Shown here: positions 23,781 through 36,361 of the stretch, piece by piece
Numbering within the stretch: the first letter of the stretch is position 1
Layout: each line of letters opens with the position of its first letter
NCBI RefSeq assembly: GCF_007197885.1
Contig: NZ_VKKG01000002.1
Coordinates: forward strand, 186,001-250,000
Length of the DNA stretch: 64,000 nucleotides
Reading direction: 5' to 3'
From: Tessaracoccus rhinocerotis
GTDB taxonomy: Bacteria > Actinomycetota > Actinomycetes > Propionibacteriales > Propionibacteriaceae
The notes under the pieces: generated by a model
Told to the model about the DNA's origin: nothing
Database searches by the model: none
What the model saw: the letters and a program-made list of their open reading frames with translations, nothing else
Made by a program: the position numbers and the translations under genes

Positions 23781-26700
23781 CTACTCGCTGCGCAGCGCCT
23801 CGACCGGGTCCTTCCGCGAGGCGGCCGACGAGGGGATCAGGCCAGCGAGGAACGTCAGCAGCATGCTGATTCCGACCAGCACGATCGCGGCCTGCCAGGG
23901 CAGGACGGCCACGTCGGCGACGTCGAAGTTGGCCAGCACGATGGCGTTGGCGGGCACGGTCAGCGCCAGTGTGATCAGGATGCCGAGCACGCCCGCGACG
24001 AAGCCGACGATGAGGGTCTCGGCGTTGAAGACCCGGCCGATGTCGCCCTTGCTGGCGCCGATCGAGCGCAGGATCCCGATCTCCTTTCGGCGCTCCAGCA
24101 CCGAGATGTAGGTGATGACGCCGATCATGATGGACGAGACCACCAGGGAGATCGCCACGAACGCGATCAGCACGTAGCTGACCATGTTCACGATGTCGGT
24201 GACCGAGCTCATCAGGGTGCCGACGAGGTCGGTCCAGGTGATCACCTGCTCCTCGTGCCCGGCGGCGCGGTGCTCGTCGTTGTAGGCGTTGAGGATCTCG
24301 GTGATCTGGCCCTTGGACTCGAAGTCGACCGGGTAGATGTCGATCCGGGACGGCTCGTCGATGTCAGCGTGGCCGAGCCGACGAAGGTTGCCGTCGGCGG
24401 TGCTGGCCCGCGTCGTGGACATGGACACCAGCAGCTGGGTCAGCTCCTCGGGGTCCATGTTGAAGCTGAACGCCTCGGCGAACGCCTCCTGGTCGATGCT
24501 CATCGCCTCCGGCAGGACCGTGGCGAGCTGGCCCATCGCGTCCTCCATGGCGGAGGTGAGCTGGCTCTCGAGCGCGGTGGCGACCTGGCCGCCGATCTCG
24601 TCGGTGTAGACGGCCATCACCTGCTGCATGTAGTCGCCGAGCGCGGCCTGCAGCTGCTGTTCGACGGGGGCGAGGTCGACGAGTTCGGCCAGGTCATCCT
24701 CGGTGGGCGCCTGCGCTGCGAGCCGTTCCTGGAGGGGGACGAGGATCTCCTGGGCCGGCGGTGAGGCGAGGTAGATCGGCAGGTGGGTGCCGGCGTCGGC
24801 GGGGTCGATGCCCATCTGCTCGGCGTAGGTGAGGTAGCCGCCCACCAGCGCGGGCGCGGCCTCCAGCACCGGGTCGAGGTCCACCTGCGGCGTCTCAGGG
24901 ACGCGGACGACCTCGGACAGGTCCAGCCCCGCGAGGGCCCGGTCCATGTCGAAGGGTGGCAGCAGCGTCGGGTCGACCTCGATCTCGGGCATGGTGATGT
25001 CCAGCCCGGAGAGGTCCAGCTGCAGCTTGGACTCGTCGACCGTGAACGCCTGCGCCACGGCTTCCTCGTCGATCGTGATCAGCGAGGCGAGGTCGAAGTC
25101 CGCCATCGGGTCACGGGCCTGGTCTGCGGCGAACGTGTTGCCGGTGAAGACGTTGACCGCCGGGTCGGCGAGCTGCTCCCGCACGATCGCACTGCCCGCG
25201 GCGCGCTCCGCGATCTCGCGGGTCAGCGCCGGGGTGTAGTAGATGCCGGGGGAGAGCGCGACCGTGGAGGAGTCCTCCTTCGGCGCGACGACGCCGACGA
25301 CGTCCAGTTCCTCACCGGCCTCGACCAGGGAGAGCATGTGCGCGGCGTCGCCGGACTTGTCGGTCCACACGCCGTAGGTGTCGTCGTGCACGTAGTAGTC
25401 GGTGGCGTCGACGACCTTGAAGGACACGTCCATGAGCTCGTCGTAGTCGAACGTCAGCCGCTCGGAGGGGACGCTCACCTCCTCCTCGTTGACCATGTCC
25501 TCGACCATCTCGTCCAGCTCGGCCGGGTCCCGCAGGCCCATCGTGTAGAGGACGAAGTCGCTGATGCTGCCGCCGTTGCCGAGCACCACCACCGCCTCGT
25601 GCGCGTCGTCGGGCCAGGCGCCGGCCACGACGTCGTACTGCGAGTCCACCAGCGTGAGGTCGCCCATCAGCTGCGTGAACGCGTCGGTGCCGAACGACGA
25701 CGTCAGCGCGTTCCCGCTGGCCGGGTCGGCGGCCAGTCCCATGGCGGAGAAGGTGGTGTCCGGGTTGAGCTGCCGGACGCCGTCGGAGGTGTCGGTGCTG
25801 AAGATCTGCGGCGTGACGTCGTAGGCGTACTCGACGGCGTTGGTGTAGCGGCTGATGCCGCCGCCGTCGTCGTCCAGGAACTCCTTGAGGGAGGCCAGGT
25901 CGTTGGTGCCGACGCTGTTGAACATCGTCCCGAGCAGCTTGCGCTCGCGGACCGGCTTGCCGCCGTTGCCCGCGGACCCGTCCGGCTCAGCCTCCGCCTC
26001 GTCCCCGCCGGAACCGCCCGCCAGGAACGAGGTCACGTCCAGGCCCTGCGACTGGATGGTCAGGGGGTACATCGAGAGCGTCTCCTCCTCGACGTTCTTG
26101 ATGTAGGAGTTCACGCCGTTGGCGAGCGCGAGGATGGCTGCGATGCCGATGATCCCGATGCTGCCCGCGAAGGACGTCATCAGGGTGCGTCCCTTCTTGG
26201 TCATCAGGTTGTTGAACGAGAGCGCCAGGGCGGTGAGGAACGACATGCTCGTGCGCCTCGGGCGCGCGTGGGGCGCGACCGGTGCGGCGTCCGGGTCGAA
26301 CGGGTCGCTGTCGGCGACGACGACGCCGTCGCTGAGCTGCACGATCCGGGTGGCGTACTCCTGCGCCAACTCCGGGTTGTGGGTCACCATCACGACGAGG
26401 CGGTCCTTGGCGATGGCCGTCAGCAGCGCCATGATCTGAACGCTGGTGGCCGTGTCCAACGCACCGGTGGGTTCGTCCGCGAGCAGGATCTCCGGGTCGT
26501 TGACGAGCGCGCGGGCGATCGCCACGCGCTGCATCTGCCCGCCCGAGAGCTGGTTCGGCCGCTTGTGGACGTGCTGCTCGAGGCCTACCTCGGTGAGAGC
26601 CGAGACGGCCCGACGGCGGCGTTCCGACGGCGACACACCCGCGAGCGTCAGCGCGAGCTCGACGTTGGACAGCACGCTCTGGTGGGGGATCAGGTTGTAG

Positions 26701-26972
26701 GACTGGAAGACGAACCCGACGCGGTCGTTGCGGTAGGCGTCCCAGTCCCGGTCCCGGTACTGCTTCGTGGAGACGCCGTCGATGACCAGGTCCCCGGAGT
26801 CGTAGTGGTCCAGCCCACCGATGATGTTGAGCATCGTCGTCTTGCCCGAGCCGGAGGTGCCGAGGACGGCGACGAACTCGTTGTCGCGCAGGGAGATGGA
26901 CACGTCGTCCAACGCCACCTGGGTGAAGTCACCGGTGGTGTAGGACTTCCTGATGTCAGTGAGCTGGAGCAA
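23781..26972 (-). CDS. ABC transporter ATPase-permease fusion (MacB-like), 1063 residues
   Basis: The N-terminal ATPase (residues 1-240) has Walker [27 protein letters not shown], signature [15 protein letters not shown] and Walker [14 protein letters not shown] linker rich in Asp/Pro/Arg leads to a membrane segment ([20 protein letters not shown]), then an extracytoplasmic region of roughly 600 residues, then three C-terminal FtsX segments with [20 protein letters not shown] and a [17 protein letters not shown] tail. This single-chain arrangement powers mechanotransmission-type export. The start is placed at TTG 26972: GGAAAG lies 7 nt upstream and a TACCCT box (27017-27012) gives a leader of about 33 nt. 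An upstream TTG at 27032 is less likely. Confidence 0.88.
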   Translation of the reverse strand: MLQLTDIRKSYTTGDFTQVALDDVSISLRDNEFVAVLGTSGSGKTTMLNIIGGLDHYDSGDLVIDGVSTKQYRDRDWDAYRNDRVGFVFQSYNLIPHQSVLSNVELALTLAGVSPSERRRRAVSALTEVGLEQHVHKRPNQLSGGQMQRVAIARALVNDPEILLADEPTGALDTATSVQIMALLTAIAKDRLVVMVTHNPELAQEYATRIVQLSDGVVVADSDPFDPDAAPVAPHARPRRTSMSFLTALALSFNNLMTKKGRTLMTSFAGSIGIIGIAAILALANGVNSYIKNVEEETLSMYPLTIQSQGLDVTSFLAGGSGGDEAEAEPDGSAGNGGKPVRERKLLGTMFNSVGTNDLASLKEFLDDDGGGISRYTNAVEYAYDVTPQIFSTDTSDGVRQLNPDTTFSAMGLAADPASGNALTSSFGTDAFTQLMGDLTLVDSQYDVVAGAWPDDAHEAVVVLGNGGSISDFVLYTMGLRDPAELDEMVEDMVNEEEVSVPSERLTFDYDELMDVSFKVVDATDYYVHDDTYGVWTDKSGDAAHMLSLVEAGEELDVVGVVAPKEDSSTVALSPGIYYTPALTREIAERAAGSAIVREQLADPAVNVFTGNTFAADQARDPMADFDLASLITIDEEAVAQAFTVDESKLQLDLSGLDITMPEIEVDPTLLPPFDMDRALAGLDLSEVVRVPETPQVDLDPVLEAAPALVGGYLTYAEQMGIDPADAGTHLPIYLASPPAQEILVPLQERLAAQAPTEDDLAELVDLAPVEQQLQAALGDYMQQVMAVYTDEIGGQVATALESQLTSAMEDAMGQLATVLPEAMSIDQEAFAEAFSFNMDPEELTQLLVSMSTTRASTADGNLRRLGHADIDEPSRIDIYPVDFESKGQITEILNAYNDEHRAAGHEEQVITWTDLVGTLMSSVTDIVNMVSYVLIAFVAISLVVSSIMIGVITYISVLERRKEIGILRSIGASKGDIGRVFNAETLIVGFVAGVLGILITLALTVPANAIVLANFDVADVAVLPWQAAIVLVGISMLLTFLAGLIPSSAASRKDPVEALRSE

Positions 26973-27074
26973 GCGAGAACTTTCCGGAAATGAGCGCAGG
27001 TTCGCTCGATTCAGGGTACCTTCGCCCTCCAAGGCCTCCCGTCGGGGCCCCTTTGGATCAGGGCGCCGACTCCG

Positions 27075-27080
27075 GTAGGC
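27075..27080 (+). promoter_or_regulatory. Probable -10 box of rplY
   Basis: TAGGCT lies about 100 nt before the rplY GTG; AGGAG sits in the leader. The 27033-27180 gap is otherwise empty apart from the divergent promoter of the ABC gene. Confidence 0.35.
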
Positions 27081-27180
27081 TGTTGGGGCTGCCTGGCGAG
27101 GGACGTACTGAGTCCGTTATCGACTAGCCATCCTTGTCCGGCGTGCGCGAATTTCGCCCAGAGACGTCAGGAGACAAGAA

Positions 27181-27810
27181 GTGGCCAAGCCCAAGCTCAC
27201 CCCGCTCACCGCAACCGCCCGTACCGAGTTCGGCAAGGGCGCTGCCCGCCGCATCCGTCGCGCCGGCGACGTGCCCGCCGTCCTCTACGGCCACGGCACC
27301 GACCCGCAGCACGTGACCCTGCCCGGCCAGGAGACCTTCCTCGCCCTGCGCCAGGCCAACGTCCTGCTGGAGATCAACTCCGAGGGCGCCAAGCCGATCA
27401 TGGCCCTGCCCAAGCAGGTCCAGCGCAACGTCATCACCAACTTCGTCGAGCACGTCGACCTCCTGATCGTGCGCGCCGACGAGAAGGTCAGCGTCGAGGT
27501 TGCCCTCATCATCACCGGCGAGGCCGAGCGCGGCTCCCTCGTCAACCAGGACCTCCAGAGCCTCACGGTGCTGGCGCCCGCCGTCGCCATCCCCGAGGAG
27601 ATCGAGGTCTCCATCGAGGGCCTCGTCATCGGCGACCACATCACGGTCGGCGACCTCAAGCTCCCCGCGGGCGTCGAGTCCCAGCAGGAGGGCGACATCC
27701 TCGTCGTCAACATCACCCAGCCCACCGTCGCCGACCTCGAGACCGAGGACGAAGAGGGTGCAGAGGGCGAGGGAGCCGAGGAGTCCGCAGAGGGTTCCGA
27801 GGAAGCCTGA
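27181..27810 (+). CDS. rplY: 50S ribosomal protein L25 / general stress protein Ctc
   Basis: L25 binds 5S rRNA in the large subunit. The 209-residue protein is the long Ctc form: the N-terminal 5S-binding domain with TARTEFGKGAARRIRRAGDV and PAVLYGHG, followed by the C-terminal TL5 domain (PEEIEVSIEGLVIGDHITVG, DLKLPAGVES) and an acidic Glu-rich tail. The GTG start is preceded by CAGGAGACAAGAA. pth follows 5 bp after, a conserved pair in actinobacteria. Confidence 0.95.
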   Translation: MAKPKLTPLTATARTEFGKGAARRIRRAGDVPAVLYGHGTDPQHVTLPGQETFLALRQANVLLEINSEGAKPIMALPKQVQRNVITNFVEHVDLLIVRADEKVSVEVALIITGEAERGSLVNQDLQSLTVLAPAVAIPEEIEVSIEGLVIGDHITVGDLKLPAGVESQQEGDILVVNITQPTVADLETEDEEGAEGEGAEESAEGSEEA

Positions 27811-27815
27811 GGCCT

Positions 27816-28412
27816 GTGACCTCAACTGGTGCGTACCTCGTGGTCGGGCTCGGGAATCCGGGCCCGACCTACGCGTTCACCCGGCACAACGTCGGGTTCT
27901 GGGCGGTCGACGACCTCGCCGACCGCCACGGCACCACCTTCTCCCTGAACAGCAAGCAGCGTGCCGAGGTGGCGCAGGTGACGCTGCCCGCGGCGCCCGG
28001 CGTCGACGCCGTCAAGCTCGTCCTCGCCAAGCCCACCACCTTCATGAACAACTCGGGCCAGGCCGTCGGCGCGATCTGCCAGTTCTACAAGATCCCACCG
28101 GAGCAGGTGATCGCCGTCCACGACGAGCTCGACCTGGACCCCGGCAGGCTTCGGGTGAAGTTCGGCGGCGGCGACAACGGCCACAACGGCCTCAAGTCAA
28201 TGCGCTCCCACCTCGGCACCGGTGACTTCCACCGGATCAGGGTGGGAATCGGCCGCCCGCCCGGCCGCCAACCGGCCGCGGACTACGTGCTGAACAAGCT
28301 CTCGCCCAAGGCCTCCGACGAGATGCGCGTCGACGCGGCCGTGGCCGGGGACGCCGTCGAGTTCCTGGTGCGCAACGGGCTCACGGCCACCCAGAACCGC
28401 TTCAACAGCTGA
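27816..28412 (+). CDS. pth: Peptidyl-tRNA hydrolase
   Basis: Pth releases tRNA from peptidyl-tRNA dropped by ribosomes. The 198-residue protein has all family motifs: VVGLGNPGPTYAFTRHNVGF with the catalytic His, KPTTFMNNSGQAVG, VIAVHDELDLDPG and GGDNGHNGLKSM. It starts with GTG 5 bp downstream of rplY and is probably translated from that message. Confidence 0.96.
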   Translation: MTSTGAYLVVGLGNPGPTYAFTRHNVGFWAVDDLADRHGTTFSLNSKQRAEVAQVTLPAAPGVDAVKLVLAKPTTFMNNSGQAVGAICQFYKIPPEQVIAVHDELDLDPGRLRVKFGGGDNGHNGLKSMRSHLGTGDFHRIRVGIGRPPGRQPAADYVLNKLSPKASDEMRVDAAVAGDAVEFLVRNGLTATQNRFNS

Positions 28413-28426
28413 TTTCGGCGCTGGGG

Positions 28427-28432
28427 TAGGTT
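28427..28432 (+). promoter_or_regulatory. -10 box for leaderless mfd
   Basis: TAGGTT ends 6 nt before the GTG at 28439. mfd can therefore be transcribed independently of rplY-pth. Confidence 0.5.
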
Positions 28433-28438
28433 GGTCCG

Positions 28439-31400
28439 GTGAAGTTTGCCGGACTGGGCAGTGCCCTCGAATCAGATCCCGGAATCCGAGCCACCCTCAC
28501 CGATGCCCGAGCGGCCGGTGTGAACACGCTCGACGTCACTGTCGTACCCGCATTCTTCCCCGTCGCAGCGGCCATGGTGGCCGCGGAGTCCGGCCGCACC
28601 GTCCTGCTGGTCACCTCCACCTACCGCGAGGCCGAGAACCTCACGGCCGAGGTGGGCAGCCTGTTGGGCGAGGACGCCGTCGCCTACTACCCGGCCTGGG
28701 AGACCCTGCCGCACGAGCGCCTCTCGCCGCGCGCCGACACCGTCGGACGGCGCCTCGCAGTGCTCCGCCGCCTCGCGGGCCGCGACCCCGAGCTGCCCGT
28801 GCCGAGCGTGGTCGTCGCCCCTGTCCGCTCACTGCTGCAGCCGCAGGTGCGGGGACTGGCCGACATGGCGCCGGTGGCCGTGAGGGTGGGGCAGGAGTAC
28901 GACCTCACCCAGCTCATCACAGACCTGGTGGCAGCCGCCTACAACCGCGTGGACATGGTGGAGAGGCGCGGCGAGTTCGCGGTCCGCGGCGGCATCGTCG
29001 ACGTCTTCCCACCCACCGAGGAGCACCCGGTCCGCATCGACTTCTTCGGCGACGAGGTGGAGGAGATCCGGTACTTCACGGTCGCCGACCAGCGCTCCAC
29101 CGGCGACGTCGTGCAGGCCATCACCGCGTCGCCCTGCCGCGAGCTGCTCCTGACCGACGCCGTGAAGCTGCGCGCGAAGAAGCTCATGCAGCAGCACCCC
29201 GAGCTGTCCGACATGCTCGAGCGCATCAGCCAGGGCCACGCCGTCGAGGGCATGGAGGCGCTCACACCCGTGCTGGTCGACGGCCTCGAGATGCTCGTCG
29301 ACGTGCTGCCCGAGCACTCCATCGTGCTCGCCACCTCCCCGGAGCTCGTCCGGGCCCGCGCCTCGGAACTCGTCACCACCAGCGAGGAGTTCCTCGAGGC
29401 CAGCTGGGCGGCCGCGGCGGGCGGCGGTCGGTCTCCCATCGACCTGCGCGGCTCCTCGTACTGGAGCCTCGGCGACGTCCGCCAGCACACCCTCGAGGTG
29501 GGCCACAAGTGGTGGTCCCTGACCCCGTTCGCGACGGAAGACTCCGACGACTCTGCAAGCGACTACGACGCCGGATCCGTGCACTCGCGCACCCTCGACA
29601 TCTCCCAGCCCGACGGGTTCCGAGGGGACACCGAGGCGGCCGTGAACCACATCAGGGCCGCCGTCGCCGACGGTTGGCGCATGCTGATCTGCGTCGAGGG
29701 CAAGGGCCTGGCCTCGCGGATGGTGGAGCTCCTCGGCGAGCAGGGGCTCACGGCCGAGGTCACCGACCTCGAGGAGGAGCCGCGCAAGGGCGTGGTGGGG
29801 ATCGTGCTGGCCTCGCTGCGGGTGGGTTGGCGTGCCGAGACCAGCCGGATCGAGCTCATCACCGCCGCCGACCTCTCCGGCCAGGTCGCCGATGCGCAGG
29901 CCCGCCGGAAGCTCCCCGCCCGCCGCAAGAACACCATCCAACCGCTCGAGCTCAAGGCCGGCGACCCGGTCGTCCACGAGGTGCACGGCGTCGGGCGGTT
30001 CGTTGACATGGTGAAGCGCGAGGTGCAGGGCGCCACCCGCGACTACCTCGTCATCGAGTACGCCCCCTCGAAGCGCGGCCACCCGGGCGACCGGGTCTTC
30101 GTGCCCATGGACCAGCTGGACCAGCTGACCCGCTACGTCGGCTCCGACGCCCCGGCGCTGGACAAGATGGGCGGCGCGGACTGGGGCAAGCGCAAGTCCC
30201 GCGCCCGCAAGGCCGTCCGCGAGATCTCCGCCGAGCTGATCAAGCTCTACGCCGCCAGGCAGGCCACCAAGGGCCACGCGTTCGGGCCGGACACTCCCTG
30301 GCAGCGGGAGTTGGAGGACGCGTTCGCCTACATCGAGACCCCCGACCAGCTGGAGGCGATCACCGAGGTCAAGCGCGACATGGAGAAGGTGGTCCCGATG
30401 GACCGCCTGATCTGCGGCGACGTCGGTTTCGGCAAGACCGAGATCGCGGTCAGGGCCGCATTCAAGGCCGTCGAGGACGGCAAGCAGGTGGCCGTGCTGG
30501 TCCCGACGACGCTGCTCGTGACCCAGCACTACCAGACCTTCGCGGGCCGGTTCGCGGGGTTCCCGGTCAGGATGGCCCAGCTCTCGCGCTTCCAGACCGA
30601 CGCCGAGGTGCGCAAGATCCAGGAGGAGATCGCCAGCGGCCGCCTCGACGTGGTGGTGGGCACGCACCGGCTCCTGTCCAAGGAGACACACTTCAAGAAC
30701 CTCGGCCTGGTGATCATCGACGAGGAGCAGCGCTTCGGGGTCGAGCACAAGGAGCGACTCAAGGAGTTGCGGGTGAACGTGGACGTGCTCTCCATGAGCG
30801 CCACGCCGATCCCACGCACCCTCGAGATCGCCATCACCGGCATCCGCGAGATGAGCGTCATCGCCACCCCGCCCGAGGAGCGCCACCCCGTCCTCACCTT
30901 CGCCGGACCCTACGACACCGCCCAGGTGCGCGCGGCCATCCGGCGCGAACTGGCTCGAGAGGGGCAGGTGTTCTTCGTCCACAACCGCGTGCAGACGATC
31001 GAGAAGACCGCAGCCCAGCTGCGCGAGCTGGTGCCCGAGGCCCGGGTCGTCACCGCCCACGGGCAGATGAACGAACACCGGCTGGAGCAGGTGATGCTCG
31101 ACTTCGGCGAGCGTCGCGCCGACGTCCTGGTCTGCACCACCATCGTCGAGGCCGGCCTGGACATCTCGACGGCGAACACGCTGATCGTGGAGCGCTCCGA
31201 CACGCTCGGCCTCTCCCAGCTGCACCAGCTCCGCGGCCGCGTCGGCCGCTCCACCGAGCGGGGGTACGCGTACTTCCTGTACCCGGCGGACAAGCCGCTC
31301 AGCGAGGCGTCGCACGAGCGACTGACCACCATGGCTTCCCACACCGACCTCGGCTCCGGCATGGCGATCGCGATGAAGGACCTCGAGTTGCGCGGCGCCG

Positions 31401-31939
31401 GCAACCTGCTCGGCGGCGAACAGTCCGGCCACATCGCCGACGTCGGCTTCGACATGTACCTGCGGCTCGTGGGCGAGGCCGTGGCCACCTTCCGGGGGGA
31501 GGACACCGAACCCGAGGTGCCGATGCGCATCGAGATCCCGGTGGAGGCACACATCCCGGAGGACTACATCTCCTCGGAGCGGCTGCGCCTGGAGATGTAC
31601 AAGCAGATCGCCGAGATCCGTTCGGGCGAGGACATCGAGACGGTGCGCGCCGAGCTCACCGACCGCTACGGCGAGCCGCCCGCCTCCGTCGAGGGCCTCC
31701 TGGCCGTCTCCCGGCTGCGCAACCTCGCCCGCGAGCACGGCATCGAGGAGATCGTCGGCCAGGGCAAGTACATCCGGTTCTCACCGGCCAGCCTGCCCGA
31801 GTCCCGCCAGTTGCGACTCAACCGGCTCTACCCGGGCAGCGTCGTCAAGCAGGGGTCCGGCCAACTGCTGGTGCCCAAGCCCGCCGACGACGCCCTGGGC
31901 TGGGCCACGCACCTGGTGGAGGCGATCTTCAGCGCGTAG
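28439..31939 (+). CDS. mfd: Transcription-repair coupling factor
   Basis: Mfd removes RNA polymerase stalled at DNA damage and recruits UvrA. The 1166-residue protein has the UvrB-homology module (SRTVLLVTSTYREAENL, YYPAWETLPHERLSP), the RNA-polymerase-interacting CarD-like domain near residue 500 (GDPVVHEVHGVGRF), and the RecG-like translocase with Walker A ICGDVGFGKTEIA, DEEQ box VIIDEEQRFGVEHKE, and HNRVQTIEKTAAQLREL. The C-terminal TRCF domain (IPEDYISSERLRLEMYKQIA) is complete. Its GTG start has TAGGTT 6 nt upstream and no Shine-Dalgarno. Confidence 0.97.
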   Translation: MKFAGLGSALESDPGIRATLTDARAAGVNTLDVTVVPAFFPVAAAMVAAESGRTVLLVTSTYREAENLTAEVGSLLGEDAVAYYPAWETLPHERLSPRADTVGRRLAVLRRLAGRDPELPVPSVVVAPVRSLLQPQVRGLADMAPVAVRVGQEYDLTQLITDLVAAAYNRVDMVERRGEFAVRGGIVDVFPPTEEHPVRIDFFGDEVEEIRYFTVADQRSTGDVVQAITASPCRELLLTDAVKLRAKKLMQQHPELSDMLERISQGHAVEGMEALTPVLVDGLEMLVDVLPEHSIVLATSPELVRARASELVTTSEEFLEASWAAAAGGGRSPIDLRGSSYWSLGDVRQHTLEVGHKWWSLTPFATEDSDDSASDYDAGSVHSRTLDISQPDGFRGDTEAAVNHIRAAVADGWRMLICVEGKGLASRMVELLGEQGLTAEVTDLEEEPRKGVVGIVLASLRVGWRAETSRIELITAADLSGQVADAQARRKLPARRKNTIQPLELKAGDPVVHEVHGVGRFVDMVKREVQGATRDYLVIEYAPSKRGHPGDRVFVPMDQLDQLTRYVGSDAPALDKMGGADWGKRKSRARKAVREISAELIKLYAARQATKGHAFGPDTPWQRELEDAFAYIETPDQLEAITEVKRDMEKVVPMDRLICGDVGFGKTEIAVRAAFKAVEDGKQVAVLVPTTLLVTQHYQTFAGRFAGFPVRMAQLSRFQTDAEVRKIQEEIASGRLDVVVGTHRLLSKETHFKNLGLVIIDEEQRFGVEHKERLKELRVNVDVLSMSATPIPRTLEIAITGIREMSVIATPPEERHPVLTFAGPYDTAQVRAAIRRELAREGQVFFVHNRVQTIEKTAAQLRELVPEARVVTAHGQMNEHRLEQVMLDFGERRADVLVCTTIVEAGLDISTANTLIVERSDTLGLSQLHQLRGRVGRSTERGYAYFLYPADKPLSEASHERLTTMASHTDLGSGMAIAMKDLELRGAGNLLGGEQSGHIADVGFDMYLRLVGEAVATFRGEDTEPEVPMRIEIPVEAHIPEDYISSERLRLEMYKQIAEIRSGEDIETVRAELTDRYGEPPASVEGLLAVSRLRNLAREHGIEEIVGQGKYIRFSPASLPESRQLRLNRLYPGSVVKQGSGQLLVPKPADDALGWATHLVEAIFSA

Positions 31940-31946
31940 GGCGCCT

Positions 31947-32624
31947 TCAACCGGCCGTGACGGCGGGGGGCGAGGACGGGTTCTGTTCCAGGTGCTTGCG
32001 CTGCTTGTACTCGTCCCACCAGCTCGGGTGGCGCACCGTGACGGTTCCCGAGGTGGTGCCGCTGACCAGGATCCGCGGGTGGCCGCCCGTCGGGCGGGTG
32101 CGGACCTTCGACGTGGAGTAGGACTGGCCCGAGACGCGCAGGTCCTGGGTCGAGACGCCCCAGCCCTCGGGGACCACGATCAGCACCGTGGCGACGTTGC
32201 TGCCGCCGACCACTACCAGGTCGATGACCGGGGAGACGGTGATGGCGCGGGTGAAGTCCAGCCGGACCGTGGCCATGGCGGAGGCGTGCACCTCGAGGAA
32301 CGGCGGCACCCGCCACTGGCCGAGCTGGGTCCGCGTCTGCTTCTCCTCGCCCAGCACCAGTGGGTTGTCCCAGCTGAAGCCCGGCCCCTCGCCGAGGACG
32401 GTCTCGTCGGTGATCACCGCGTCGAGGCGGTCCGGCTCCACCAGGTCCTCCAGCACGTCGACGATGTCGCCGCGCGTTCGGGCACCCATCGCCGTGTTCA
32501 CGCGCCCGTCGAACTCGTCGAACCCGAGCCGGCCGTCGGCCACCGCCTCCCGCAACGTCGCGACCGCGTTGTCCCGTTGCTGGTTGGTCACGCGGAGTCG
32601 GTTCAGCTGTTCGTCGCGGGGCAT
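31947..32624 (-). CDS. DUF1707 domain protein with LiaF-like C terminus
   Basis: The first 55 residues (MPRDEQLNRLRVTNQQRDNA, VADGRLGFDEFDGRV, ARTRGDIVDVLEDL) form a DUF1707 (SHOCT-like) domain common in actinobacteria. The C-terminal half (PPFLEVHASAMATVRLDFTR, VPEGWGVSTQDLRVSGQ) resembles the beta-helical LiaF/DUF2154 domain of cell-envelope stress proteins. There is no membrane segment, so it may be a cytoplasmic or membrane-associated sensor or assembly factor. The frame is open to 32717, but ATG 32624 is chosen because TAGAAT lies 7 nt upstream and because DUF1707 proteins start this way. It is convergent with mfd. Confidence 0.75.
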   Translation of the reverse strand: MPRDEQLNRLRVTNQQRDNAVATLREAVADGRLGFDEFDGRVNTAMGARTRGDIVDVLEDLVEPDRLDAVITDETVLGEGPGFSWDNPLVLGEEKQTRTQLGQWRVPPFLEVHASAMATVRLDFTRAITVSPVIDLVVVGGSNVATVLIVVPEGWGVSTQDLRVSGQSYSTSKVRTRPTGGHPRILVSGTTSGTVTVRHPSWWDEYKQRKHLEQNPSSPPAVTAG

Positions 32625-32656
32625 GGCAGGCATTCTAGACGCCGTTGTCGGCCGTG

Positions 32657-32662
32657 TAGGAT
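32657..32662 (+). promoter_or_regulatory. -10 box of the lipoprotein gene
   Basis: TAGGAT lies 33 bp before the ATG at 32696; AGGAAGAAGGAA serves as ribosome-binding site. It is divergent from the leaderless DUF1707 promoter. Confidence 0.4.
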
Positions 32663-32695
32663 CGGCGTGGTTCCGCCCAGGAAGAAGGAAACCCG

Positions 32696-35168
<2,473 letters not shown>

Positions 35169-35199
35169 ACTTCAACCATGATGGGGGACACTGGTCCTG

Positions 35200-35862
35200 A
35201 TGGCCAGAGTCTCTCGTAACAAACCGACGAGCACCGGTCCGGGAAGCGGTTCACCCCGCTCCCGGACCGCTGCGCGTCCTGGTGAGCGCGCCGCCAGCCA
35301 GCGCACGCGCACCCGCCCCGTCGACCCCCGCGGCACAGAGTCCGGGTCCACGCCGGGCTCGCCCAGCACGCCACCGCGCCCGTCGGCCAGCCGCGCCCTG
35401 AGCGTCACGTGGCGGCTCCTGCTGCTCGGCGTGGTGGTGGCCGTCATCGCCGTGACCCTGGCCCAGAGCCTGCGCGTCTACTTCGTCCAGGCCGAGCAGA
35501 TCGCCGAGCTGCGCGCCGAGATCGAGGCCACCCGAGCCGAGATCGACGACCTCGAGGACCAGCTGGCCCGTTGGGAGGACCCCGCCTATGTCGAGGCCCA
35601 GGCGCGCGAACGGCTCGGCTGGGTGTTCCCTGGCGAGGTGGGCTACCGCGTCATCGGACCCGACGGCGAACCCATCGGCGGCGACTCGGACGTGCTCGCC
35701 ACCGAGGAGGAGCCCGCTCCTGGGCTCTGGTGGGAGAAGATGTGGGGCACCGTCGCGATGGCGGACCAGCCCGTCGCCGAACCGGAGGCCAGCCCGACAC
35801 CGTCGGACGACGTCACGATCGGGGTCTCGCCCGAGCCGAGCCCCAGCAACTCGGAGGAGTGA
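35200..35862 (+). CDS. FtsB/DivIC-type septum formation initiator
   Basis: This 220-residue bitopic protein has a basic, Ser/Pro-rich cytoplasmic N terminus (residues 1-65), one membrane segment (RLLLLGVVVAVIAVTLAQSL), a coiled coil (QAEQIAELRAEIEATRAEID) and the FtsB-specific motif RERLGWVFPGEVGYRVI. It is expected to act in the FtsQLB-like divisome complex. The C terminus is an acidic Pro/Ser tail. The ATG lacks a Shine-Dalgarno; GACACT lies 7 nt upstream, so it may be leaderless too. It corresponds to Rv1024 in the conserved block after eno. Confidence 0.85.
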   Translation: MARVSRNKPTSTGPGSGSPRSRTAARPGERAASQRTRTRPVDPRGTESGSTPGSPSTPPRPSASRALSVTWRLLLLGVVVAVIAVTLAQSLRVYFVQAEQIAELRAEIEATRAEIDDLEDQLARWEDPAYVEAQARERLGWVFPGEVGYRVIGPDGEPIGGDSDVLATEEEPAPGLWWEKMWGTVAMADQPVAEPEASPTPSDDVTIGVSPEPSPSNSEE

Positions 35863-35869
35863 TCCACCA

Positions 35870-36361
35870 GTGAACGAACCGACCAGCGCAGACCTCGACA
35901 GCATCGAGGCCCAGCTCGGCCGTCCCCCGCGCGGCGTCGCCGAGGTGGCCTGGCGCTGCCCCTGCGGCAAGCCCGGCGTCGTCAAGACGATGCCGCGCCT
36001 GCCCGGCGGCACGCCGTTCCCCACCACCTACTACCTGACCTGCCCCCGCGCCACCGCGGCGGTCTCCACGCTCGAGGCCTCCGGCCTGATGGCCGAGATG
36101 ACGCAGCGCCTCGGCGAGGACGAGGAACTGGCGCAGGCCTACCGCGCCGCCCACGAGTCCTACCTGACCGACCGTGCGGAACTGGGCGCGGTGCCCGAGA
36201 TCGACGGCATCTCCGCCGGCGGGATGCCCACGCGGGTGAAGTGCCTGCACGTCCTGGTCGGCCACGCGCTGGCGAAGGGCCCCGGCGTGAACCCGCTGGG
36301 TGACGAGGCCGTCGAAGCCATCGGGGAGTTCTGGCAGCGCCCCTGTCTGGAGGACGAATGA
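35870..36361 (+). CDS. DUF501 domain protein
   Basis: The 163-residue protein matches DUF501, a short actinobacterial family: QLGRPPRGVAEVAWRCPCGK, PFPTTYYLTCPRATAAVSTL and GMPTRVKCLHVLVGHALAKG, with conserved CxC and Cys/His residues. Function is unknown. It is fixed between the FtsB homologue and ppx in actinobacteria (Rv1025). The GTG at 35870, 8 nt after the previous stop, is the start; the open frame further upstream overlaps ftsB and is not used. Its stop overlaps the ppx start (ATGA). Confidence 0.85.
   Translation: MNEPTSADLDSIEAQLGRPPRGVAEVAWRCPCGKPGVVKTMPRLPGGTPFPTTYYLTCPRATAAVSTLEASGLMAEMTQRLGEDEELAQAYRAAHESYLTDRAELGAVPEIDGISAGGMPTRVKCLHVLVGHALAKGPGVNPLGDEAVEAIGEFWQRPCLEDE

Noticed and set aside
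24783..26993. Long plus-strand frame opposite the ABC fusion
   Set aside because: The minus strand carries Walker, signature and FtsX motifs; the plus frame is its complement.
28829..31738. 969-codon minus-strand frame opposite mfd
   Set aside because: Shadow of a conserved essential-type gene; no motif is recognisable in it.
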